64,000 nt of DNA from Planctomycetota bacterium. Its GTDB lineage: Bacteria > Planctomycetota > PUPC01 > DSUN01. Positions within the stretch are counted from its first letter, which is position 1, and every line of letters begins with the position of its first letter. The notes beneath the pieces are model-generated. The model made no database searches. It was given only the letters and a program-made list of their open reading frames with translations, and was not told where the DNA came from. This document shows, in pieces, positions 9,388 through 18,249 of this stretch. The DNA lies in contig DAOOIT010000013.1 in the NCBI GenBank assembly GCA_035384565.1, positions 54,100 through 118,099 of the forward strand, in the 5' to 3' direction. The position numbers and the translations under genes were made by a program.

Positions 9388-10083
9388 ATGTCTGCTGCCG
9401 CCCCCTTGCTCGAACTGGTGGACGTGTCGAAGCGCTACGAGGGCCCCGAGGGCGCGGCCCCGCCTGTGCTGCGCAGCGTGAGGCTGCGGGTCGAGGACGG
9501 CGAGTCGCTCGCCATCGTGGGGCCGTCGGGCTGCGGCAAGAGCACGCTGCTCAACCTCATCGGCGCGCTCGACCGCCCGTCGGGCGGCTCCGTGCACTTC
9601 AAGGGGCAGGACCTCTCGGCTCTGGACGACCAGGCCCTCGCCCTGCTGCGCAACCGCGAGATCGGCTTCATCTTCCAGCTTCATCACCTGCTGCCGCAGT
9701 GCACCGTGCTCGAGAACGTGCTGGTGCCCACCCTGGTGGCTGGCGGCAGAGGCGATGCCCCTGAGGCGCGGGCGCGAAGCCTGCTCGCGCGGGTGGGCCT
9801 CGGCGAGCGGCTGGGCTACTTCCCTGGGCAGCTCTCAGGCGGCGAGCGGCAGCGTGTGGCGGTGGTGCGCGCCCTCATCAATCGCCCGAGCCTGCTCCTG
9901 GCCGACGAGCCAACGGGGTCCCTCGATCGCGCCGCGGCCGACAATCTGGCCGACCTGCTGGTCGAGTTGAACCGCGAGGAGGGGGTCGCCCTCATCCTGG
10001 TCACCCACGCCCTGGACCTGGCGGCGAAGATGGGGCGGGTGCTCGCGTTGCGCGAAGGCGAGTTGAGGGCCGCTCCTCCGTAG
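9388..10083 (+). CDS. ABC transporter ATP-binding protein, LolD/MacB family
   Basis: 231 aa. Walker A GPSGCGKSTLLNLIG, Q-loop FIFQLHHLLPQ, signature LSGGERQR, Walker B LLLADEPTGSLD, H-loop THALDL. This MacB/LolD/FtsE type energises extracytoplasmic-domain permeases of the FtsX class rather than importers, and such a permease lies 45 bases downstream. Known systems extract lipoproteins from the inner membrane (Lol) or drive periplasmic efflux (MacB). The ATG at 9388 is chosen because the conserved N-terminus (LLELVDVSKRYEG) starts just after it. Confidence 0.9.
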   Translation: MSAAAPLLELVDVSKRYEGPEGAAPPVLRSVRLRVEDGESLAIVGPSGCGKSTLLNLIGALDRPSGGSVHFKGQDLSALDDQALALLRNREIGFIFQLHHLLPQCTVLENVLVPTLVAGGRGDAPEARARSLLARVGLGERLGYFPGQLSGGERQRVAVVRALINRPSLLLADEPTGSLDRAAADNLADLLVELNREEGVALILVTHALDLAAKMGRVLALREGELRAAPP

Positions 10084-10126
10084 GTCCTATCGGTCCCGTC
10101 CGTCCCATCGGCCCTGTCGGCAGTCG
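10083..10126. repeat. GTCC/ATCGG word repeat in the gap before the FtsX permease
   Basis: GGTCCTATCGGTCCCGTCCG is followed by further TCC/ATCGG words. A close copy lies at 22572-22605 between two other same-strand genes. Only one arm is present, so it is not a hairpin by itself. Confidence 0.6.
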
Positions 10127-10128
10127 CA

Positions 10129-13100
10129 ATGTCCATCTTTCTGCTCATCCTCCGCTCCCTCGGCCACTACTGGCGCACCCACGCGGGCGTCGTGCTCGGC
10201 GCGCTGGTGAGCACGGCGGTGCTCGTCGGCGCTCTGGCCGTGGGCGACTCGGTGCGCTACACCCTGCGCGCGACCGCGCTCGCGCGGCTGGGCGGCATCG
10301 AGGCAGCTCTGGACGCGGGGAGCCGCTTCTTCGAGGAGCGCCTGGCCACCGACGTGGAGAAGCGGCTGCGGACCTCGCCCCAGGAACGCGCGATGGTGGC
10401 TCCCGTGCTGCGCCTGCGCGGCGTGGCCGCCAACTCCGACGGCACGGCGCGGGCAAACAACGTCCAGGTCCTCGGTGCCGACAGCCGCTTCTGGGCGCTT
10501 GCCGGTTCCGAAGGAGAGCCGGGGATCATCGACGCGCCCGTCGAGGCGGGCTCGGTGAAGGGCGGCCCTGCGGACGGCCTTTTCCTGAACGAGCGGCTCG
10601 CCGCGCAGCTCGGCGTGCGCGAGGGCGACGACGTGCTGCTGCGAATGGACAACCCGAGCATGCTCTCACGCGACGCGCCGCTGGTGCCCACCGAGGATGC
10701 CACCGTGGCGATGCGGCTCGCCGTCGCGGGCATCGTGAGCGACGCCCAGGGCGGCCGCTTCGGCCTCCAGGCCAACCAGGTGGCGCCCCACAATGCCTTC
10801 GTGCCGCTGCGCCTCCTCCAGAAGCGGGTGGGGCAGGCCGGGCGCGCCAACCTGCTCCTCGTCGGCGGCGCGGCCGGCCCGACGCCGCCCGCCGCAGCCG
10901 ACGCTGCGCTCAAGGCCAGTTGCACGCTCGCCGACCTCGGGCTAGAACTGCGCGAGCTGCCCGCGCAGGGCGTGGCCGAGCTTCGCACCGACCGCATTTT
11001 CCTGGACCCTGCCACCGGCGCCGCGGCGGCCAAGGCGTTTCCCAACGCCCTCGGCGTGCTGACGTACTTCGTCAACGAGCTGCGCATCGAGGGCCGTTGG
11101 GTGCCGTACTCGATGGTGGCTGCCCTCGGGCCCCTGAGTGAGGCCGGCGCGCCCCCGCCATTCCTGCCGCCCGATCTCTCGGAGAAGGAAGTGGTCCTCA
11201 GCGACTGGCTCGCCCGCGACACCCAGGCGAAGCTGGGCGACGAACTTCTGGTGACCTATTACGCCGTCGGGCCGAACCGCAAGCTCGTCGAGCAGACGGC
11301 CCGGTTCCGCATCCGCGCCGTCGCGCCGATGGAGGGGCTGGCCGGCGACCGCGACCTGATGCCGAATTACCCCGGCCTCGCCGACATTGACAACTGTCGT
11401 GACTGGCGACCCGGCATCCCCATTGACCTCAAGAGGATTCGCAAGGCCGACGAGGACTACTGGGCGAAGCACCGCGGCACGCCCAAGGCATTCATCTCCC
11501 TGGCCGCCGGGCGCAAGATCTGGGGCAACCGGTTCGGCGACCTCACGGCGATTCGCATCCCGGCGCCGCCCCCGCGCGCCCAGCTCGAGCGCACGCTGCT
11601 CGCGAGCCTGGACCCCGCCGACTTCGGCCTGGCGTTCCGTCCCGTGCGCGAAGAAGCGTTGCGGGCGAGCACGCAGGCGCTGGATTTCGGCCAGCTCTTC
11701 CTGGGCCTGAGCTTCTTCCTCATTGCCGCGGCGGTGCTGCTGATGGGGCTGCTCTTCGTCTTCGGCATCGAGCAGCGGGCCGAGCAGGTGGGTCTGCTCC
11801 TTGCGCTCGGTTTCACGCCGCGGCAGGTGCGGCGGCTCATGCTGGCCGAGGGCGCGATCCTGGCCGTCGTTGGCGGCGTCGCCGGCACGTTCGGGGGCAC
11901 GCTCTACACGCGGGGCGTGGTGGGCGCGCTGGCCGGCGTATGGCGCGGGGCCGTCGCCGGCTCGGCGATTCGGTACCACGCGGCGACGGTCACGCTGCTT
12001 CTGGGCGGTTGCTCGGGCATTGTTGTGGCCATCGCGGCCATGTGGCTCGCACTGCGGCGGCAGGCGCGGCGCGCCCCGCGCGAACTGCTCGCCGGCGCGG
12101 GCGTCACGCTCGCCGCCCCGAAGCTGAAGCGGCGACGGCTGGCGCCCTGGCTCGCCGCCGTGGCGATTGCGGGGGCGCTGGCCATCGTTGCCGCGATGGG
12201 CGCGCGGCGCGATCAGGCGGCGGCGATGGGCCTCTTCGGGGCTGGGGCGCTGCTGCTCGTCGGCGGCCTGGCGCTGAGCCACGCGGCCCTGGCCGTGAGG
12301 CGAACCGTGTCGCCTGCGAAGCGCCTCGGCACTCTCGGCTGGCGCAATGCCACCCGCCGCCGTGGCCGAAGCCTCGCCGTGGTGGGTCTGCTCGCGTGCG
12401 CGAGCTTCCTCGTGTTCGCGGTGGGCGCGAACCGCAAGGACCCGCTGGCCGACGCAGCGCGGCGCTCGTCGGGCACCGGCGGCTTCGCCTTCTACGGTGA
12501 AACGGCGTTGCCTGTTTTCGAGGACCTCAATACCCTGGAAGGCCGTAAGGCCTACGGCCTCGACGATGCGGTGATGAAGGGCGTGAGCGTGGTGCCGCTG
12601 CGCGTGCGCGAGGGCGACGACGCGAGCTGCCTGAACCTCAATCGCGCCCAGGCGCCGAGGCTGCTCGGCGTGCGGTCCGAGGACCTTCAGTCGCGCGGCG
12701 CGTTCACCCTCCTCAAGTGGCTGCCCACGCGGTCGGACGAGGACGGCTGGGAGCTGCTCCACGTGCGGCTTCAGGACGGCGTGGTGGCGGCCATCGGCGA
12801 CGAGGCGACCGTGACCTGGGGGCTGGGCAAAGGGGTGGGCGACATGGTCGAGTACACCGACGGGCGCGGCCGTCCGTTCCGCGTGCTCATCGCGGGGATC
12901 ATCGCCAACTCGATTCTCCAGGGCAACCTGTTGATTGCCGAGGATGAGTTCATCCGCCTCTTCCCCGCCGATGAGGGGTATCGGGCGTTCCTGGTGGACT
13001 GCCCGATGCCCGAGCGCCCCGGACAGGAGATTCGGAAGATTGCAGCTCTGCGCGCCGCCGAGCCGCACGCAAGGGTCATCAGCGGTCTTGGGCACATGGA

Positions 13101-13578
13101 CGCTGTCAACGCCGAACTCTCTCGGTGTCTCGAAGACGTGGGCCTGGAACTCATGCCGGCCTATCGGCGTCTGGCGGAGTTCGGTGCGGTTGAGAACACG
13201 TATCTCTCCATTTTCCAAGCACTTGGTGGGCTGGCGATGCTGCTGGGGAGCGTGGGGCTGGGCGTGGTGGTGCTGCGGAACGTGATGGAGCGGCGAAACG
13301 AGTTGGCACTTCTGCGCGCAGTGGGCTTCCGCAAGCGGGCGCTTGTGTGGCTCGTGCTGGCCGAGCACTGGGGCCTGCTGGCTCTGGGCCTCGTGGCGGG
13401 CACAGTGTCGGCGGTGATCGCCGTGCTGCCCGCGCTGCGGTCGCCGGGGGCGGATGTGCCGTATCTATCGCTGGGAGCTACCCTTGTGGTCGTGGCCGCA
13501 AGCGGCCTGCTGTGGACGTGGCTGGCCGCCGCGGCCGCGCTCCGCGGCCCGCTGCTGAATGCCTTGAGGAACGAGTGA
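10129..13578 (+). CDS. large FtsX/MacB-type ABC transporter permease
   Basis: 1149 aa. A transmembrane segment near residues 15-40 is followed by a large periplasmic MacB-like domain. A first FtsX core (about residues 525-650) includes LLLALGFTPRQVRRLMLAEG; a second periplasmic part follows; a C-terminal FtsX core (about 1035-1145) includes NELALLRAVGFRKRALVWLV. This tandem layout resembles YbbP-type or large FtsX permeases and is much longer than LolC/E (about 400 aa). With the upstream ATPase it should form one transporter that moves lipids, lipoproteins or peptides across or out of the inner membrane. The substrate is unknown. Confidence 0.88.
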   Translation: MSIFLLILRSLGHYWRTHAGVVLGALVSTAVLVGALAVGDSVRYTLRATALARLGGIEAALDAGSRFFEERLATDVEKRLRTSPQERAMVAPVLRLRGVAANSDGTARANNVQVLGADSRFWALAGSEGEPGIIDAPVEAGSVKGGPADGLFLNERLAAQLGVREGDDVLLRMDNPSMLSRDAPLVPTEDATVAMRLAVAGIVSDAQGGRFGLQANQVAPHNAFVPLRLLQKRVGQAGRANLLLVGGAAGPTPPAAADAALKASCTLADLGLELRELPAQGVAELRTDRIFLDPATGAAAAKAFPNALGVLTYFVNELRIEGRWVPYSMVAALGPLSEAGAPPPFLPPDLSEKEVVLSDWLARDTQAKLGDELLVTYYAVGPNRKLVEQTARFRIRAVAPMEGLAGDRDLMPNYPGLADIDNCRDWRPGIPIDLKRIRKADEDYWAKHRGTPKAFISLAAGRKIWGNRFGDLTAIRIPAPPPRAQLERTLLASLDPADFGLAFRPVREEALRASTQALDFGQLFLGLSFFLIAAAVLLMGLLFVFGIEQRAEQVGLLLALGFTPRQVRRLMLAEGAILAVVGGVAGTFGGTLYTRGVVGALAGVWRGAVAGSAIRYHAATVTLLLGGCSGIVVAIAAMWLALRRQARRAPRELLAGAGVTLAAPKLKRRRLAPWLAAVAIAGALAIVAAMGARRDQAAAMGLFGAGALLLVGGLALSHAALAVRRTVSPAKRLGTLGWRNATRRRGRSLAVVGLLACASFLVFAVGANRKDPLADAARRSSGTGGFAFYGETALPVFEDLNTLEGRKAYGLDDAVMKGVSVVPLRVREGDDASCLNLNRAQAPRLLGVRSEDLQSRGAFTLLKWLPTRSDEDGWELLHVRLQDGVVAAIGDEATVTWGLGKGVGDMVEYTDGRGRPFRVLIAGIIANSILQGNLLIAEDEFIRLFPADEGYRAFLVDCPMPERPGQEIRKIAALRAAEPHARVISGLGHMDAVNAELSRCLEDVGLELMPAYRRLAEFGAVENTYLSIFQALGGLAMLLGSVGLGVVVLRNVMERRNELALLRAVGFRKRALVWLVLAEHWGLLALGLVAGTVSAVIAVLPALRSPGADVPYLSLGATLVVVAASGLLWTWLAAAAALRGPLLNALRNE

Positions 13579-13596
13579 GAGTGGCGGCTTCTCTGC

Positions 13597-13664
13597 TGTC
13601 CACTGTGTCCATCATGTCCATTGGCTATCCGGTACTGAGCCGATGGACAGGATGGACGTGATGG
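13597..13664. repeat. GTCCAT / ATGGAC inverted repeat
   Basis: The left arm has TGTCCACTGTGTCCATCATG; the right arm has GATGGACAGG and TGATGGAC. It lies between the permease stop and the redox locus and could act as a weak terminator or processing hairpin. There is no T-tract. Confidence 0.6.
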
Positions 13665-13773
13665 ACGAGGCGGGCGGAGCGGCCCCGGGCGCCGACCTCA
13701 GGGAGGGGGAGTTGCCACCCTTGACGTGCGATTTGGGCTTGGGGATTCGGGGCGAATCTGGTAATTTGGAAGT

Positions 13774-15168
13774 ATGAGGCTGCTTCCGCGACTCATCCCC
13801 GTGCTCTCTGGCGTGGCGGGGGCGCTCGCGCTGGTCCTGTGGCTGCGCGCCACGCCGGCCGGCGACTTCGCGCCCCGTGTGCCCGGCACCGACCGGCCGG
13901 CGGGCGTGGTCGAGGCCGTGGCGCGCAAGGTGGAGGGCACGCTCACGAAGGGCGACGGCGAGCCGGCCAAGCTGCCCGGCGCCTGGGCGCGCTTCCGCGG
14001 CCCGCGACTCGACAACATCAGTCGCGAAGACACGTCGCTCGCCCGCTCGTGGCCGAAGGACGGGCCGCCCGTGCTCTGGCGGCTCAATGTCGGCGAGGGC
14101 TATGCGGGGGCGGCCATCCGCAACGGCCGCGTGTACCTGCTCGACTACGACCAGGAGAAGCACGCCGACGCCCTCCGCTGCCTGTCGCTGGCCGACGGCC
14201 GCGAGATCTGGCGCTTCGCCTATCCCGTGAAGGTCAAGCGCAACCACGGCATGTCGCGCACTGTGCCCACGGTGACGCACAAACACGTGGTCGCTCTCGG
14301 CCCGAAGTGCCACGTCACCTGCCTCGACGCCGAGACGGGCGAGCCGAAGTGGCCGATCCTCGACCTCGTGAAGGACTACGGCGCCACGGTGCCGCAGTGG
14401 TACGCCGGCCAGTGCCCGCTGGTGGATGGCGACAAGCTGATTCTCGGCGTGGGCGGCCCCGAAGCGTTGCTCATGGCCGTGGAGATCGAAACGGGCAAGG
14501 TGCTCTGGAGGACTCCCAACCCCGACCACTGGAAGATGACCCACTCGTCGGTGGTGCCGATGGACTTCGCGGACCGCCGCACCTACGTCTACTGTGCGAG
14601 CGGCGGCGTGGCAGGGGTGGACGCCGAGGATGGCAAGCTGCTGTGGAAGACGCCCGACTGGCGGATCAGCATCGCCATGGTGCCGTCGCCCGTGGTGTTC
14701 GAGGACGGGCGCATCTTCCTCACGGGCGGCTACAACGCCGGCAGCGCCATGTTCCAGCTCAAGGAGAAGAACGACGAGTTCCGCGTGGAGACGCGGTATC
14801 GGCTGAAGCCCAAGGTCTTCGATTCTCCGCAGCACACGCCGATCCTGTACGACGGCAACCTCTACGCCGTACGCAGCGACGGGCAGCTCGCTTGCGCCGA
14901 CCTGGGCGGCAAGGTGCTCTGGGAGAGCGGGTCGGCGAACCTCTTCGGGCTCGGCCCCTACCTGGTCGCCGACGGGCTGATCTTCGTGATGAACGACAAG
15001 GGCGTGCTCACGATGGCCGAGGCCACGCCCGTGGGCTACAAGCCGCTGGGCAAGGCCACCATCTTCGACCACGGCCACGACGCCTGGGGGCCGATGGCCA
15101 TTGCGGGCGGGCGGCTCATTGTGCGCGACTTCACGCGCATCGCGTGTCTGGATGTGAAGAAGCCATGA
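13774..15168 (+). CDS. membrane-anchored PQQ-like beta-propeller protein
   Basis: 464 aa. The N-terminus (LIPVLSGVAGALALVLWL) is a signal anchor. The mature part opens with WARFRGPRLDNISRED, the usual entry motif of planctomycetal PQQ-like propellers. Blades such as RVYLLDYDQEKHADALRCL and KLILGVGGPEALLMAVEI follow. No dehydrogenase active site is seen. It starts the seven-gene redox locus; its stop overlaps the next ATG (ATGA), so it is translationally coupled to the NHL lipoprotein. A role in binding or transferring to an exported partner is inferred only from context. Confidence 0.8.
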   Translation: MRLLPRLIPVLSGVAGALALVLWLRATPAGDFAPRVPGTDRPAGVVEAVARKVEGTLTKGDGEPAKLPGAWARFRGPRLDNISREDTSLARSWPKDGPPVLWRLNVGEGYAGAAIRNGRVYLLDYDQEKHADALRCLSLADGREIWRFAYPVKVKRNHGMSRTVPTVTHKHVVALGPKCHVTCLDAETGEPKWPILDLVKDYGATVPQWYAGQCPLVDGDKLILGVGGPEALLMAVEIETGKVLWRTPNPDHWKMTHSSVVPMDFADRRTYVYCASGGVAGVDAEDGKLLWKTPDWRISIAMVPSPVVFEDGRIFLTGGYNAGSAMFQLKEKNDEFRVETRYRLKPKVFDSPQHTPILYDGNLYAVRSDGQLACADLGGKVLWESGSANLFGLGPYLVADGLIFVMNDKGVLTMAEATPVGYKPLGKATIFDHGHDAWGPMAIAGGRLIVRDFTRIACLDVKKP

Positions 15169-16148
15169 AGCATTGGCGATTTGCGGCTTACGATCTGCGA
15201 TGGGCAGCCATCCCCGCGGCATGCCTTCTGGCACTGTTCGGCTGTGGGAAGGAGGAGGGCAGCGGGCTGGGGAAGGACTTCACCTACGACCTCACTGAGC
15301 TGCGCAAGGTGGACCCGAAACTGATCCACTACGACGAGGCGGCGGCCATTGACGTGCCGCTCAAGGAGCTGCGCGGGCTGGCCGTGGATGCCAAGGACAG
15401 AGTCCTCGTGGCGGGTGACGACACGGTGCTCGTGTTCCGCGCCGACGGGAAGCGCGAGGGCGAGACCAAGACGGGCGGCGCGCCGCGCTGCCTGGCCGTC
15501 GCCGAGAATGGGACGCTCTATGTCGGGATGAAGGACCACGTGGAGGTCTTCGACGCCCGGGGCGAACGCCAGGCCGTGTGGGAGAGCCTGGGCGCGAAGG
15601 CGCTCGTCACGTCCATTGCCGTGGGCGAGGAGGCGGTGTTCGTGGCCGACGCGGGGAATCGCGTGATCCTGCGCTTCGACCTGTCGGGCAAGAAGCTCGG
15701 CCTGATCGGCAAGAAGGATGAGGAGCGGAACATCCCCGGCCTGGTGGTCTACAGCCCGTTTCTGGACGTCGCGATCGGGCGCGACGGCCTGCTGTGGGCG
15801 GTGAACCCGGGGCGGCACCGCCTCGAGGCCTATACGGCGGACGGGCATCTGGAGGCGTCGTGGGGCAAGGCGTCGGTCGCCCTCGAAGGCTTCAGCGGCT
15901 GCTGCAACCCCACCGACATTGCGGTGCTGCCCGACGGGCGGTTCGTGACCGCCGAGAAGGGCATGCCGCGGGTGAAAGTCTACAGCCACGACGGCGCCTT
16001 CGAGTGCGTGGTCGCCGCGCCCGACTGCTTCGAGAAGCATGCAACCGGCCTCGACCTGGCCGCGGACAGCCAGGGGCGGATCCTGGTGCTTGACCCCGCC
16101 GCGAGGCGGGTGCGGGTGTTTGTGAGGAAGAAGGGGATCAATGGATGA
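15165..16148 (+). CDS. NHL/6-bladed beta-propeller lipoprotein
   Basis: 327 aa. The lipobox is LLALFGC with Cys about residue 26, so it is a predicted lipoprotein. The chain has NHL-type repeats: LRGLAVDAKDRVLVAGDD, TSIAVGEEAVFVADAGNRVI, DVAIGRDGLLWAVNPGRHRL, TDIAVLPDGRFVTAEKGMPR. Six-bladed NHL propellers bind proteins or small ligands. It is coupled by a 4-base overlap to the upstream propeller. Oddity: bases 15175-15203, which encode the start of the signal peptide, consist of GCGATTTGCGG/GATCTGCGAT words resembling the repeat families elsewhere in the window, so the present N-terminus may be repeat-derived. Confidence 0.78.
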   Translation: MKHWRFAAYDLRWAAIPAACLLALFGCGKEEGSGLGKDFTYDLTELRKVDPKLIHYDEAAAIDVPLKELRGLAVDAKDRVLVAGDDTVLVFRADGKREGETKTGGAPRCLAVAENGTLYVGMKDHVEVFDARGERQAVWESLGAKALVTSIAVGEEAVFVADAGNRVILRFDLSGKKLGLIGKKDEERNIPGLVVYSPFLDVAIGRDGLLWAVNPGRHRLEAYTADGHLEASWGKASVALEGFSGCCNPTDIAVLPDGRFVTAEKGMPRVKVYSHDGAFECVVAAPDCFEKHATGLDLAADSQGRILVLDPAARRVRVFVRKKGING

Positions 16149-16231
16149 CTGGATGGTTGGATGGATGGATGGCAGACGCGTTGCCTTCTTACATCCTTCC
16201 ATTCCTCCACCCATCCATTCATCCTCTCCGA
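16141..16231. repeat. GATG/CATC hairpin between NHL lipoprotein and NapG-like gene
   Basis: The left arm (16141-16176) is a run of GGATGGTTGGATGGATGGAT type. The right arm (16190-16231) is CATCCTTCC...CCACCCATCCATTCATCC. It starts at the stop of the upstream gene and ends about 15 bases before the next start, so it would sit in the mRNA just ahead of the ribosome site. Confidence 0.75.
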
Positions 16232-16245
16232 GAGAGGTGCTGACT

Positions 16246-16833
16246 ATGCCAGAAGACAAGCAGGCCATCCCCCGCCGCGAGTTCTTCCGCAAGGGCATGC
16301 GGGGCGTGGCCCTCGCGGCCCTCGCGGGCACGGGCGGCTACCTGGCCGCGCGCCGCACCAGCAGGACGCGCGACGTGTGGCAGCTCGACCCCAGCAAGTG
16401 CACGCAGTGCGGCAAGTGCGCGACCAACTGCGTGCTCAAGCCCTCGGCCGTGAAGTGCGTGCATGCCTACGCCATGTGCGGCTACTGCGAGCTGTGCACG
16501 GGCTACTTCGAGCCCGACCCCAACGAGCTGACCACGGCCGCCGAGAACCAGCTCTGCCCCGTGGCCGCGATCAAGCGGACGTTTGTGGAGGACCCGTACT
16601 TCGAGTACGAGATAGACGAGCCGCTGTGCATCGGCTGCGGCAAGTGCGTGGAGGGGTGCCGCTCGTTCGGCAACGCCTCGCTCTTCCTCCAGGTGCGGCA
16701 CGACCGCTGCCTGAACTGCAACGAGTGCAGCATCGCCGTGGCCTGCCCGGCCGACGCCTTCTCGCGGGTGCCCGCCGAACCGGGGTACCTCTATCGTCCA
16801 GGCTACTCGCCCGCAACCACGAAGAAGGGGTAG
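16246..16833 (+). CDS. Tat-exported multi-[4Fe-4S] ferredoxin, NapG-like
   Basis: 195 aa from the ATG at 16246, preceded by GAGAGG; an upstream in-frame ATG lies in repeat DNA and would bury the signal. A twin-arginine motif (RREFFRKG, residues 10-17) with a hydrophobic stretch predicts folded export. Cysteine sets at 52/55/58/62, 71/78/81/84, 104, 128/131/134/138 and 155/158/161/167 can hold about four clusters. The order Tat-ferredoxin then membrane ferredoxin matches NapG-NapH pairs, which pass electrons from quinol to periplasmic reductases. The terminal oxidoreductase is not in this window. Confidence 0.8.
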   Translation: MPEDKQAIPRREFFRKGMRGVALAALAGTGGYLAARRTSRTRDVWQLDPSKCTQCGKCATNCVLKPSAVKCVHAYAMCGYCELCTGYFEPDPNELTTAAENQLCPVAAIKRTFVEDPYFEYEIDEPLCIGCGKCVEGCRSFGNASLFLQVRHDRCLNCNECSIAVACPADAFSRVPAEPGYLYRPGYSPATTKKG

Positions 16834-16842
16834 GACGACCAC

Positions 16843-18147
16843 GTGAGGGCGCGTAGCTTCATCCTGACGGCTCTGCTGCTGGCCGCGTGCGGCGTAGCGG
16901 TGGGCGCGCAACGCTTTCCGCCGCCCGAGTTCACCGAGAGCCAGCACCAACTGCCCCACGAGCAGTACCCGGCGCCGGCCGCGCCGGCGGTGCAGGGGGT
17001 GGATGTGGCGGTGCTCTTCGTGGCCCTGTGCCTGGCCACGTGGGCGGCGCTGAAGCTGCGCTCGCGCAACGCCGTCTTCGCGCTCATGGTCGCCTGCCTC
17101 GTCTACTTCGGCTTCTGGCGCCAGGGCTGCGTGTGCCCGATCGGGGCGATCCAGAACGTCACGCTGGCCCTCTTCGATTCAGGCTACGCCGTGCCGCTCG
17201 TGGTGCTGGCCTACTTCCTGCTGCCGCTCGTGTTCACGGTGTTCTTCGGGCGGAGCTTCTGCGCCGCCGTGTGCCCGCTGGGGGCCATGCAGGACGCGGT
17301 GCTCGTGCGCCCTGTGCGGGTGGCGCCGTGGCTGGAGGGCGGCTTGCGGGTGCTGGCCTATGCCTACCTGGGCGGAGCCGTGCTCTTTGCGGCCACAGGC
17401 GCGGCGTTCCTCGTCTGCCGCTACGACCCCTTTGTGGGCTTCTTCCGGCTCAGCGGCTCGCTGGGCATGCTGCTCTTCGGCGGCGGGGTGCTGGCCGTGG
17501 GGATGTTCATCGGACGGCCCTACTGCCGGTTCCTGTGCCCTTACGGCGTGGTGCTGGGCTGGCTGTCGCGCGCCTCGGGCCGGCGGGTGACGATCACGCC
17601 CGACCAGTGCGTGCGCTGCCGGCTGTGCGAGGATGCCTGCCCGTTCGGGGCGATTCACAAGCCGGTCGAGCCGCCCACGCCGGCCGAGCGCGCGGCCGGG
17701 CGGCGGCGGCTGGCCCTGCTGCTCGCGCTGCTGCCCGTGCTGGCGGCCGCCGGCTTTGTGGCGGGCGGGGCGCTGGGCACGCCGTTCGCCAAAATGCACG
17801 TGGTCGTGACCACGGCCGAACGCGTGCGGGCCGAGGAACTGGGCGAGGCGACGGGCACGACCGACGCCAGCGACGCCTTCTACGAGAGCGGGCGCACGAC
17901 CGAGGAACTCTACACCGAGGCCCGCCGGCTGCGGCGCAGCTTCGCCGTGGCGGGGCGGCTCTTCGGCGGCTACCTGGGCCTCGTGGTCGGCGGCATGCTG
18001 CTCCACCTCTCGATTCGCCGCCGCCGCGACGACTACGAGGCCGACCGCGGCGCCTGTGTGGCCTGCGGGCGGTGCTATGACTATTGCCCCGTGGAGTTGC
18101 GTCGCCGGAAGGACGCGGAGATCAGGCAGAAGGCCCAGGGAGGATGA
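16843..18147 (+). CDS. NapH-like membrane 4Fe-4S protein
   Basis: 434 aa from a GTG start 10 bases after the NapG-like stop. A signal-like N-terminus is followed by about five membrane helices. Two CxxxCP motifs at helix ends (GCVCPIG, CAAVCPLGAMQ) and FLCPYGVV are typical of the NapH/NosR/CcoG family. A ferredoxin-like site CVRCRLCEDACPFGAI and a C-terminal CVACGRCYDYCP complete the redox chain. Family members carry electrons between the quinone pool and exported ferredoxins. The extra C-terminal cluster after an additional membrane helix (near residue 390) faces the cytoplasm by simple topology counting, which could connect it to the NADH-side proteins downstream. Confidence 0.8.
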   Translation: MRARSFILTALLLAACGVAVGAQRFPPPEFTESQHQLPHEQYPAPAAPAVQGVDVAVLFVALCLATWAALKLRSRNAVFALMVACLVYFGFWRQGCVCPIGAIQNVTLALFDSGYAVPLVVLAYFLLPLVFTVFFGRSFCAAVCPLGAMQDAVLVRPVRVAPWLEGGLRVLAYAYLGGAVLFAATGAAFLVCRYDPFVGFFRLSGSLGMLLFGGGVLAVGMFIGRPYCRFLCPYGVVLGWLSRASGRRVTITPDQCVRCRLCEDACPFGAIHKPVEPPTPAERAAGRRRLALLLALLPVLAAAGFVAGGALGTPFAKMHVVVTTAERVRAEELGEATGTTDASDAFYESGRTTEELYTEARRLRRSFAVAGRLFGGYLGLVVGGMLLHLSIRRRRDDYEADRGACVACGRCYDYCPVELRRRKDAEIRQKAQGG

Positions 18148-18232
18148 TTGGATGAATGGATGGTTGGATGGATGGAGGAGCGAGCGTCGCCTTCTCATTC
18201 ATCCACTCATCCACCCATCCATTCATCCCCCG
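18146..18232. repeat. GATG/CATC hairpin between NapH-like and propeller genes
   Basis: Left arm GGATGAATGGATGGTTGGAT and following bases; right arm CATTCATCCACTCATCC...CATCCATTCATCC. The loop is about 20 bases. It begins exactly at the upstream stop and ends just before the AGGTAAGG ribosome site of the next gene. Confidence 0.75.
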
Positions 18233-18249
18233 CCAGGTAAGGTGACGTG

